Assembly: GCA_020849105.1 (NCBI GenBank)
Contig: JADLGW010000015.1
Span: 62,001 to 126,000, forward strand
Length of the DNA: 64,000 nucleotides
Origin: Phycisphaerales bacterium
GTDB lineage: Bacteria; Planctomycetota; Phycisphaerae; Phycisphaerales; UBA1924
Direction of reading: 5' to 3'
The position numbers were made by a program, and so were the translations under genes. The notes beneath the pieces were generated by a model. The model was not told the origin of the DNA. It did not search any database and was given only the letters and a program-made list of their open reading frames with translations. Positions 27,224-34,935 of the stretch are shown here, one piece after another; the stretch's first letter is position 1, and the number at the start of each line of letters is the position of its first letter.

Positions 27224-29287
27224 ATGGCTGTGCGCAATCCTTCGGACATCCGCAACATTGTCCTGCTCGGCACCGGCGGCAGCGGGAAGACGACCCTCAC
27301 CGAGCGGCTGCTCCTGGCCTCCGGCGCGATCAAGCGGATGGGCACCGTCGAGGAGGGGAGCACGGTCAGCGACTGGACCGAGGGCGAGAAGCACCACAAG
27401 CATTCCCTCAGCCCCTCGGCCGTCCATTTCGACTTCCACGGGCACACCGTGAACCTCCTGGACACCCCGGGCCTGGTGGACTTCCTCGGGCACGCCATCG
27501 CCTCGCTCCCCGCGGCAGAGACGGCCGTGATCGTCGTCGATGCGCTCCGCGGGATTGACAGCACCACGCGCCGGCTGATGCAGATCGCCGGCGAGCGCGG
27601 GCTGCCCCGCCTGATCGTCGTGAACAAGATGGAGAGCCACGACGCCGACCTCGGGGGGCTGGTCGAACGCCTGCGCGAGGCCTTCGGCCCGGTCTGTCTG
27701 CCCATCAACCTGCCGAAGGCGGACCGCTCGGGCGTGATCGACGCCTTTGAGCACGCGGACGCGGCGGATACCCCCATGTTCTCCAGCGTCCCCGAGGCCC
27801 ACAAGGCGATCATCGAGCAGGTCGTGGAGGTCGACGAGGACCTGATGAGCGAGTACCTGGAGCACGGCGACAAACTGCCGCCGGAGCGGGTGCACGCGGC
27901 GTTCGAGAAGGCGCTCGAGGACGGCCACCTGGTGCCCGTGTGCTTCTGCTCGGCCAAGAGCGGGGCGGGAGCGGAGGACCTGCTCCACATCTTCGCGGAC
28001 CTGCTCCCCAGCCCGACCGAAGTCTCGCTCAGCGAGTTCGTGGTGAAGGGCCCGGAGGGCACGGATGTGCCTTTCACGCCCAAGCCCGACCCGTCGGCGA
28101 AGGTCGTCGCCCATGTGTTCAAGGTCACCAGCGACCCGTTCGTCGGGAAACTGGCGTTCTTCCGGGTCCATCAGGGCACCGTGCGGCACAAGAGCGAACT
28201 GCTGCTGTCCGGCAACAAGAAGCCGCTGCGGATCACCCACATCTTCAAGGTGCAGGGCAAGGACCACGCCGAGGTCAGCGAGATCGGCCCGGGCGACATC
28301 GGTGCGGTGAGCAAACTCGACGAACTGCACTTTAACGGCGTGCTGCACGAGGCGCCGGAACACGAATCGCTCCGGGTCAGGCCGCTGCCCATGCCCAGGC
28401 CGATGTTCGGGCAGGCGATCGAACTGAAGAACCACGCCGACGAGGCCAAGTTCTCGACCGCGTGCGCCAAACTCAGGGACGAGGACCCCGGGCTGTCCGT
28501 GGACCGCGTCGCGGCCACGAAACAGACCGTGCTCAGCGGGATGGGGGAACTGCACCTGCGGGTGGTGCTGGAGAAACTCAAGGGCTCCTTCGGCATCGAC
28601 GTCATCACGAGCAAGCCCAAGACCCCGTACAAGGAAACGATCACCACGAAGGCCGAGGGTCACCACCGCCACAAGAAGCAGACCGGCGGCGCCGGCCAGT
28701 TCGGTGAGGTGTACCTGAGGATCGAGCCCCTGCCCGCCGGCCACCCGGAGGGCTTCGAGTTCGTGAGCGAGGTGGTGGGGGGCGCCGTGCCGCGACAGTA
28801 CTGGCCCGCGGTCGAGAAGGGCGTCCGGCAGGCCATCGAGGGCGGCGCGATCGCCGGCTACCCGATGACCGGGGTGCGGGTCGCCCTGTACGACGGCAAG
28901 TACCACGACGTGGACAGCAAGGAGATCGCGTTCATCACCGCGGGGCGCAAGGCGTTTGTGGATGCCGTGCAGAAGGCCCGCCCCAAACTGCTGGAACCCT
29001 TCGTGAACGTGGAGGTCACGGCCCCCAGCAAGTACCTGGGGGACCTGGCCGGGCACATGTCCACCAAGCGGGGCCGCGTGCAGGACACGATGATGATGGG
29101 GGAGGACGTCTGCGTGGTGCGGGCCCAGGCCCCGCTGGGGGAACTCCAGAACTACTCGAACGAACTCAAGAGCATGACCGGTGGGGCCGGCACCTTCACG
29201 ATGGAGTACAGCCACGACGAGCACACCCCGGCCCATATCCAGCAGGAGGTCGTGGCGGCATTCAAGCCGAAGACGGACGAGGAGTAG
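27224..29287 (+). CDS. Elongation factor G-like GTPase
   Basis: Translational GTPase paralogue of EF-G, 687 residues. P-loop GTGGSGKTT (16-24), G3 DTPGLVDF (80-87), G4 NKMES, then domain II (TSDPFVGKLAFFRVHQG), domain IV (KKQTGGAGQFGEVYLRIEP) and domain V (SPRLGELQNYSNELKSMTGG-like end). True EF-G has a catalytic His in DTPGHVDF; here it is Leu83, and the P-loop lacks the usual HxDxGKT pattern. These changes fit the EF-G2-like branch, whose role in translation is not settled. Start ATG 27224, with a GGGAG sequence upstream. Confidence 0.85.
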   Translation: MAVRNPSDIRNIVLLGTGGSGKTTLTERLLLASGAIKRMGTVEEGSTVSDWTEGEKHHKHSLSPSAVHFDFHGHTVNLLDTPGLVDFLGHAIASLPAAETAVIVVDALRGIDSTTRRLMQIAGERGLPRLIVVNKMESHDADLGGLVERLREAFGPVCLPINLPKADRSGVIDAFEHADAADTPMFSSVPEAHKAIIEQVVEVDEDLMSEYLEHGDKLPPERVHAAFEKALEDGHLVPVCFCSAKSGAGAEDLLHIFADLLPSPTEVSLSEFVVKGPEGTDVPFTPKPDPSAKVVAHVFKVTSDPFVGKLAFFRVHQGTVRHKSELLLSGNKKPLRITHIFKVQGKDHAEVSEIGPGDIGAVSKLDELHFNGVLHEAPEHESLRVRPLPMPRPMFGQAIELKNHADEAKFSTACAKLRDEDPGLSVDRVAATKQTVLSGMGELHLRVVLEKLKGSFGIDVITSKPKTPYKETITTKAEGHHRHKKQTGGAGQFGEVYLRIEPLPAGHPEGFEFVSEVVGGAVPRQYWPAVEKGVRQAIEGGAIAGYPMTGVRVALYDGKYHDVDSKEIAFITAGRKAFVDAVQKARPKLLEPFVNVEVTAPSKYLGDLAGHMSTKRGRVQDTMMMGEDVCVVRAQAPLGELQNYSNELKSMTGGAGTFTMEYSHDEHTPAHIQQEVVAAFKPKTDEE

Positions 29288-29413
29288 GAAGCGCCGCTGC
29301 GCCCCGGGTGTTGCGGTCCTGCCTGCGTTGCGACGGGGCCGTCCGCCCCGCGTCGTGCGCGGCCGTCGGGTCAAAGCCCGTGGGGGCCGTCGCGCCCTGC
29401 CCGGAGCGGCCCC

Positions 29414-29443
29414 TTGCCGACACCCCTTGCCCCCTGATACGCT
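29414..29443 (+). promoter_or_regulatory. Candidate promoter for ankyrin gene
   Basis: TTGCCG (29414-29419), 18 bases, then TACGCT (29438-29443) preceded by TG at 29435-29436. Weak match to a sigma-70 promoter with extended -10. The downstream leader contains a palindrome. Confidence 0.25.
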
Positions 29444-29471
29444 GACCCCGGCCGGAACGGACCCGGCCGCA

Positions 29472-29486
29472 CCGCTCGGAGAGCGG
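29472..29486. repeat. Palindrome in leader of ankyrin gene
   Basis: Arms CCGCTC (29472-29477) and GAGCGG (29481-29486) around GGA, 26 bases before the ATG. The loop and arm style match the thrS and nuoM copies and the arm sequence matches the first hairpin in nuoN. Another imperfect hairpin, CGACGGGGC with GCCCCGCGTCG, lies about 130 bases upstream. Confidence 0.6.
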
Positions 29487-29511
29487 CGCCCGCTCACACA
29501 GGGATGAACAC

Positions 29512-30372
29512 ATGAAAAGGTCAGTCGCCCTTCCCGTCATCGTCGCCCTGCTCCTGGTGGCCGCGGTTCTGATCGTGTACGCGCTGAAGGGCGGGGGGAC
29601 CGCCGGACCCGGCGGGACTCTGCTGGGCAGCAACGACCAGAGCGCTCTGGCATCCCGGTTCCCGCTGCACGATGCCGTGGCCCGCGGCGACCTGGAGCGT
29701 GTGAAGCAACTCCTGGCGACTGGTGTGGATGTCAACGCGCTCCTCCCCGCGGGCGGCGCCGAACTGCCGGGCGGCGGGGCCATCGGGGGGGCGACACCGC
29801 TGGTCCTGGCCGCCGCGAGCCCCAGCACGGAGATGGTCCGAACCTTGATTGTCGGCGGTGCCAAGGTGGACGCCGCCGCGGCCGACGGTACAACGCCGCT
29901 CCTGGCGGCGGTGCGGGGCGGGCCCGTGTCCACGGTCCAGGTGCTCGCGCCCGAATCCTCGATCGACGCTCGCGACCAGGCCGGGCAATCGGCCGCGATG
30001 GTCGCCGTGCAGACGGGACAGCCGGAGAAACTCATCCTGCTGCTGAACGAGGGCGCAGCGGTGGAGTCCGCGACCGCCGACGGCACCACGCTGCTCGGGC
30101 TCGCGGCATCGTCGCCGGCCAACCAGGAGGTGACGAAGGTGCTGCTGGAGGCCGGGGCAAGGGTTGATGCCGCGGACGCCAGGGGTGTCACGCCCCTGAT
30201 GAAGGCGGCGGCCCGGGACGACGTGCAGAAGGTATTCCTGCTGCTGGACGCCGGCGCGTCGGCCAACGCCCGCGACGCGGCCGGCAAGAGCGTGCTGGAC
30301 TACGCGCGGACGCAGAGCGGCGTGAAGAGGGTCGAATCCATCCAGGTGCTGGTTAGCGCCGGGGCGATGTGA
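29512..30372 (+). CDS. Membrane-anchored ankyrin repeat protein
   Basis: A 286-residue protein with an N-terminal membrane anchor or uncleaved signal (VALPVIVALLLVAAVLIVYAL) and then about six ankyrin repeats from residue 50 to the end. The repeat consensus is clear: PLHDAVARGDLERVKQLL, TPLVLAAASPSTEMVRTLI, TPLLAAVRGG, SAAMVAVQTGQPEKLILLL, TLLGLAASSPANQEVTKVLL, TPLMKAAARDDVQKVFLLLD. Ankyrin repeats bind proteins; the partner is unknown. The stop overlaps the next GTG start, so the YcxB-like protein is probably coupled to it. Confidence 0.85.
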   Translation: MKRSVALPVIVALLLVAAVLIVYALKGGGTAGPGGTLLGSNDQSALASRFPLHDAVARGDLERVKQLLATGVDVNALLPAGGAELPGGGAIGGATPLVLAAASPSTEMVRTLIVGGAKVDAAAADGTTPLLAAVRGGPVSTVQVLAPESSIDARDQAGQSAAMVAVQTGQPEKLILLLNEGAAVESATADGTTLLGLAASSPANQEVTKVLLEAGARVDAADARGVTPLMKAAARDDVQKVFLLLDAGASANARDAAGKSVLDYARTQSGVKRVESIQVLVSAGAM

Positions 30373-31148
30373 GCGGCGTGACGGGCGGGACTTCTGCGCA
30401 GTGCCGTGTCGAGTACACGGCAAGCGTGGATGACTACGCCGAGTGGTATTCGTTCGCGCTGCGCCACGACTCGGACCTGGTGCGGGAGGTACGCCGCCGG
30501 CGGCGTGAGTACCACGGACTCCTCTGGGGGATCGCCCTTGCCCTGGTCATCATGGCGTGGCTGACGTGGCGCGAATGGAGCCAGACGGGCCGAATCTCCG
30601 TGCCCGGCGGGTTCTGCGTGCTGGCGCTCGCGTACGGCCTGTGCCATTACGGGCGTTGGCTGTTTGTCGATACGCACGCCCGGAACGTTGAGAACGCCAG
30701 GCGCTTCGCGGAGGGCGGTGGTGGGGGTGCCGGCCGCACCCAACGCGTCGAGATCACCGAGGCCGGGCTCGTCCGCGCGACCGAGGCCGCGACCCTGTCG
30801 TGCTCATGGTCGCACGGCGTGGAGAGTGTCGTTCTGCGCCCGCGCCATGTCTTTGTGTACTGTGAGTTCGGCGCGATCTGCATCCCACGGTCGGCCTTCG
30901 CCTCGTCGAGCGCCGCCGAAGGTTTCGCGGCCGAGGTGCGTCGCCGCGTGATCGACGCGGGCGGACCGGAGTCGGCGCGGGTGGTCCGCGAGTTCGTGAC
31001 GGAACGCGACCTGCCGTGTCCCGAATGCGGGTACAACCTTCGCGGCCTGGTGATCCCGCGCTGCCCCGAGTGCGGCCTGCAGATCACTGCCGCCGAACTA
31101 CCCCGCCAGCAGCCCCGCGAGATGCGATCGTTCCGGTTGTCTCGGTAG
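30369..31148 (+). CDS. YcxB-like membrane protein with C-terminal zinc ribbon
   Basis: A 259-residue protein. Two hydrophobic helices lie near residues 53-65 and 75-95. They are followed by a beta-rich segment (RVEITEAGLVRATEAATLSCSWSHGVESVVLRPRHV split across strands) that matches the YcxB-like C-terminal domain: a charge-poor strand, a W/H turn, then VYCEFGAICIPRSAF. The end has two CPEC knuckles, CPECGYNLRG and RCPECGLQI, forming a zinc ribbon common in planctomycete membrane proteins. GTG start at 30369 overlaps the ankyrin gene stop. Function is unknown. Confidence 0.7.
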   Translation: MSGVTGGTSAQCRVEYTASVDDYAEWYSFALRHDSDLVREVRRRRREYHGLLWGIALALVIMAWLTWREWSQTGRISVPGGFCVLALAYGLCHYGRWLFVDTHARNVENARRFAEGGGGGAGRTQRVEITEAGLVRATEAATLSCSWSHGVESVVLRPRHVFVYCEFGAICIPRSAFASSSAAEGFAAEVRRRVIDAGGPESARVVREFVTERDLPCPECGYNLRGLVIPRCPECGLQITAAELPRQQPREMRSFRLSR

Positions 31149-31322
31149 CGGCCGCCGGGCCAAAGGGCGCCGAAGGGGTCGGTCCTCTGTGCCCCCACGT
31201 CTCCAGTTCAAGCTCCGTTCGGGTTGCAAATAGCGTTGGCGTTCCGGGGTTCTTGGGGTACTCTCTTGTGGCCCCCGATCGCCCCCCCTCCCCCGGCTCC
31301 CCCCGCCTCCCGGAGAGTCCCC

Positions 31323-34300
31323 ATGCCGTCCCGAGCCCTCGTGGCCGCAGCCCTGTCGTTCGCACTCGCGCTGCCCGCCGCCGCCCAGAGCGTGCAGGCC
31401 GGGCGTGCCCGCCCGTTCGCGCCCGTCCGCAAGGCGGACGCGGTGATGATCGTCAGGGCCGATAGGGCCACGCTGGAGTCGCTGACCGTCCAGGCCGGCC
31501 CGGTCACGGTGGAGGAATTTCCGATCCCCGGGGGGCGATCCGTTACGCTGGACCTGGAGCGGTTCACGGCCACTTCGGCGGGGACCCGGTTCGTCGTCGG
31601 ACGGCCCGGTGGGCGGGATCGCCCGTTCGAGTTCGACACGTCGAGGGTCGTGATGCTGCGGGGGTCCGTCCGCGGGCTTCCGGGCTCGCATGTGTTCCTC
31701 TCCTTCTCCCCGTGGGGCAGCGGCGGGTCGATCTCGCTCTCGCCGGCGGGCGAGCCCATCGCCGTCACTTCTCGCAGCACGGGCCCGGCGCTGGCCTCCG
31801 ATGAACTGGCCGTGTTCCAGGTGCGGGCGACCCCCGGCGGCGGCGGCGTGCCCATCGCCTGCGGCGTGCAACCTCCGGCTGAACTGCCGGCCGATGCGCA
31901 CCGCCCCAGCCCGCTGCTCCCGGAGTGGCGCCGGCCCGCGATGGGCGGGATGCCGGCGGGCGGCCCGCTGGACGGGCCCGGGCCCATCAAGGGCCTCAGG
32001 CAGATCCAGATCGCGGTGGAGACCGACTTCGAGTTCTTCAGTCTGTACGGGGATCTGAACGCGGCCGCCGCGTACGTCACGCAGTTGTACGGCGCGGTCA
32101 GCGATATCTACATCCGCGACGTGAACACCCGTGTCGAGGTGTCCTACGTCCGCCTGTGGGACACGCCCAGCGGGCTCTACCCCGGCGAGGACCCGCTGGC
32201 GGGCTTCCGCTCCTACTGGAACGCCAACATGGGCTCGGTCACCCGCGACGTGGCCCAGTACTGCTCCGGCCGGCGCGACCTGAATGCCGGGGGCGTGGCG
32301 TACCTGGCCGGGCTCTGCAACACGAACTCGTACTCATGGATCGGGTACATCGACGGGTTCTTCGCCGACCCCGCGGTGCCGCACGTCCACAACCACGACA
32401 TCATGGTGGCGGCCCACGAACTGGGGCACAACTGCAACACCCCGCACACGCACGACATGGGCCTGGACACCTGCGACGACGGCAACACCCCGCCCCGCCG
32501 CGGCACGATCATGTCCTACTGCGGGCAGACGTTTACCGGCGGGGCGGCGAACCAGGACCTGTACTTCCACGCGCTCCAGCAGGTCATCATGGAGCAGTAC
32601 ATCGGGCAGAGTTCCTGCATCGCCACGGACTGCAACCGCAACGGTCTGCCCGACGCCATGGACATCGCCAGCGGCTTCAGCCAGGACACCAACGGCAACG
32701 GCATCGCCGATGAGTGCGAGGACTGCAACCACAACGGTGTGCTGGACCCGCAGGACATCGCCGCGGGCACCGTGAGCGACCTGAACGCCAACACGATCCC
32801 CGATACCTGCGAACCCGACTGCAACAACAACGGCCTGCCGGACGACATGGACTTCGCCCCCCGGATCAGCAACCCCGTGTTCGCGGACAACTTCGAGAGC
32901 GACCGCGGCTGGACGACCGAGATCCTCGGCGCGACCGACGGTGCATGGGAACGCGGCGTACCGGTCAACGATCCGAACTGGGCCAACGACCCGACCAGCG
33001 ACGGCGACGGCTCCGGGCGGTGCTTCCTGACCGCCAACCGCAGCGGCAACAGCGACGTTGACGCCGGCTCGGTGCGCCTCACCTCGCCGGTCGTCGACCT
33101 GTCGCAGCCGGGGCTGAGCGTCGCGTACATGTACTTCCTCAGCATGACCAACTCCAACGGGACGGACCGGCTGCTCGTGGAGGGCAACAACGCGGGTGGC
33201 GCGGGCGCGTGGATCGCGCTCGCCACGCACGACCAGAGCAACGGGCTGGACTGGAGGACCGCCGTCATCACCCCGCAGATGATGCAGCAGGCGGGGCTGG
33301 TCCCGACGGCCACGATGCAGTTCCGGTTCACGGCCAACGACGGCAACCCGCAGAGCATCGTGGAGGCGGGCGTCGATGCCTTCATCGTCGGGACGTATTC
33401 CCCGGCCGTCAGCCAGGACTTCAACGCCAACAACATCCCCGATGAGTGCGAACGGGACGACGACGCCAACGACGTGCTGGACTACAAGCAGATCTGCACG
33501 GACATGAGCCTTGACCTGGACCGCAACGGCATCCTGGATGCCTACGAGGACTGCGACAACGACCAGGCGACGGACCTGGCCGAACTGGACCACTCCCACA
33601 ACGTCTGGATCGCCGCCCTCGACCACAACAGCCCGCGTGAGTACCTGGCGATGTTCGGTACGTTCACGCAGCAGGCGTCCGCCGCGGCCGCGCTCCAGGG
33701 CCCGCTGGACCTGCTCATCACGCCGGACCGGCGCGTGCTCGCCTCCAGTTCCCTGGACAACCGCGTGGTGGAGATGAACCTTGCCGGGGCGGTCGTGCGG
33801 GACCTGGTGCCCGCGGGCGCCGGGGGGCTGTCGGCCCCGGCCGGGATGCTCATCTCCTCCGGGCGGCTCCTGGTCGCCAGCAGCGGCACGAGCAGCGTTA
33901 TCGCGTACGACCTGGCCACCGGTGCGGTGATCGGGACACTCATTGCCCCCGGCGCCGGCGGTCTGACCGGACCGTTCGGGCTGGCCGCGAGCGGTACCGG
34001 CACGCTGCTTGTGTCCAGTGCCGACCACCGCGTGCTGGAGTACAACATCACCACCGGCGCGTTCATCCGCGAGTTCATCAGCGCCGGCAGCGGCGGCCTC
34101 TCACAGCCGCGTGGCATCCTGTACGTCCCGGCGACCGGGCGCGTGCTCGTGGCCAGTTACGGCAGCAACGCGGTGCTGGAGTACAACGGCACGACCGGCG
34201 CGTTCATCGGGAAGTTCAACCACAACGGCACCGCGACCGTCATGACGCTGGAGCAGCCCACATGCCTGCGCCTCGGGCCCGAGGGCAACGTCTATGTCTC

Positions 34301-34745
34301 GCGCACCCACGACCAGGAGTCGCCGGGCGGCACCGGTCCGCTGCACCTGACCAATGCCCGCATCTACGAGTTCCGCAAGGACAATGGGTTCATGATGCGT
34401 GCCTACATCCAGGGCGTCAACAGCGGCATCGACAAGCCCACGGGCTTCGACTTCGTCCCCGATGCCGGCACCGACTGCAACAACAACACCCATCCGGACA
34501 ACTGCGACATCGCCGGCGGCTTCAGCCGGGACATCAACCAGAACGGCATCCCGGATGAGTGTGAGGGCGTCGTCCCGTGCTACCCCGATTGCAACGGCGA
34601 CGGGGCCCTGAACCTTGCCGACTTCGGGTGCTTCCAGACGAAGTTCGCCCTGGGGGATCCCTACGCGGATTGCAACGGCGACGGGGTGCGGAACCTGTCC
34701 GACTTTGGGTGTTTCACGACCAAGTTCGCCCTGGGGTGTCCGTGA
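31323..34745 (+). CDS. Secreted zinc metalloprotease with GC-type dockerin
   Basis: A 1140-residue exported protein. Signal peptide residues 1-22 (ALVAAALSFALALPAAAQS). A reprolysin-like zinc protease domain contains the extended HExxHxxxxxH site at His365, Glu366, His369 and His375 (AAHELGHNCNTPH). Next come short Asp/Asn-rich calcium motifs (DCNRNGLPD, DTNGNGIADECED), a beta-sandwich segment beginning FADNFESDRGW (about 520-690), and a beta-propeller-like series of NHL/lyase-type repeats (about 790-1020: SAPAGMLISSGRLLVASSG, TGAFIREFIS). The last 55 residues (about 1086-1140) are two dockerin repeats ending FALGCP. GGAGAG precedes the ATG. Probably acts outside the cytoplasm in degrading protein or in surface processing. 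Confidence 0.85.
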   Translation: MPSRALVAAALSFALALPAAAQSVQAGRARPFAPVRKADAVMIVRADRATLESLTVQAGPVTVEEFPIPGGRSVTLDLERFTATSAGTRFVVGRPGGRDRPFEFDTSRVVMLRGSVRGLPGSHVFLSFSPWGSGGSISLSPAGEPIAVTSRSTGPALASDELAVFQVRATPGGGGVPIACGVQPPAELPADAHRPSPLLPEWRRPAMGGMPAGGPLDGPGPIKGLRQIQIAVETDFEFFSLYGDLNAAAAYVTQLYGAVSDIYIRDVNTRVEVSYVRLWDTPSGLYPGEDPLAGFRSYWNANMGSVTRDVAQYCSGRRDLNAGGVAYLAGLCNTNSYSWIGYIDGFFADPAVPHVHNHDIMVAAHELGHNCNTPHTHDMGLDTCDDGNTPPRRGTIMSYCGQTFTGGAANQDLYFHALQQVIMEQYIGQSSCIATDCNRNGLPDAMDIASGFSQDTNGNGIADECEDCNHNGVLDPQDIAAGTVSDLNANTIPDTCEPDCNNNGLPDDMDFAPRISNPVFADNFESDRGWTTEILGATDGAWERGVPVNDPNWANDPTSDGDGSGRCFLTANRSGNSDVDAGSVRLTSPVVDLSQPGLSVAYMYFLSMTNSNGTDRLLVEGNNAGGAGAWIALATHDQSNGLDWRTAVITPQMMQQAGLVPTATMQFRFTANDGNPQSIVEAGVDAFIVGTYSPAVSQDFNANNIPDECERDDDANDVLDYKQICTDMSLDLDRNGILDAYEDCDNDQATDLAELDHSHNVWIAALDHNSPREYLAMFGTFTQQASAAAALQGPLDLLITPDRRVLASSSLDNRVVEMNLAGAVVRDLVPAGAGGLSAPAGMLISSGRLLVASSGTSSVIAYDLATGAVIGTLIAPGAGGLTGPFGLAASGTGTLLVSSADHRVLEYNITTGAFIREFISAGSGGLSQPRGILYVPATGRVLVASYGSNAVLEYNGTTGAFIGKFNHNGTATVMTLEQPTCLRLGPEGNVYVSRTHDQESPGGTGPLHLTNARIYEFRKDNGFMMRAYIQGVNSGIDKPTGFDFVPDAGTDCNNNTHPDNCDIAGGFSRDINQNGIPDECEGVVPCYPDCNGDGALNLADFGCFQTKFALGDPYADCNGDGVRNLSDFGCFTTKFALGCP

Positions 34746-34886
34746 AGCGTGAGGGGCCGCGGATGGCGGTGCCCGCCCCGTGGCGCGAACGTCACCGTGA
34801 TCCCGTCCGTCCGGGCCGGCGCGTTCAGTCCGTCCCTTGATATACCGATAGAGCGGCGGGCGCGGGGTCCCTCGCGGCGGCGGCGT

Positions 34887-34908
34887 GCGCGGGCCCCCCC
34901 GCCCGCGC
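34887..34908. other. Strong hairpin in leader of coiled-coil gene
   Basis: Arms GCGCGGGC (34887-34894) and GCCCGCGC (34901-34908) around six C. No T-tract. It lies 27 bases before the next start codon in an otherwise unremarkable 190-base gap that also contains TTGATATACC (34839-34848), a possible -10 region. Confidence 0.35.
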
Positions 34909-34935
34909 CGCACCCACGCGGCGTGAGGGAGCCGC

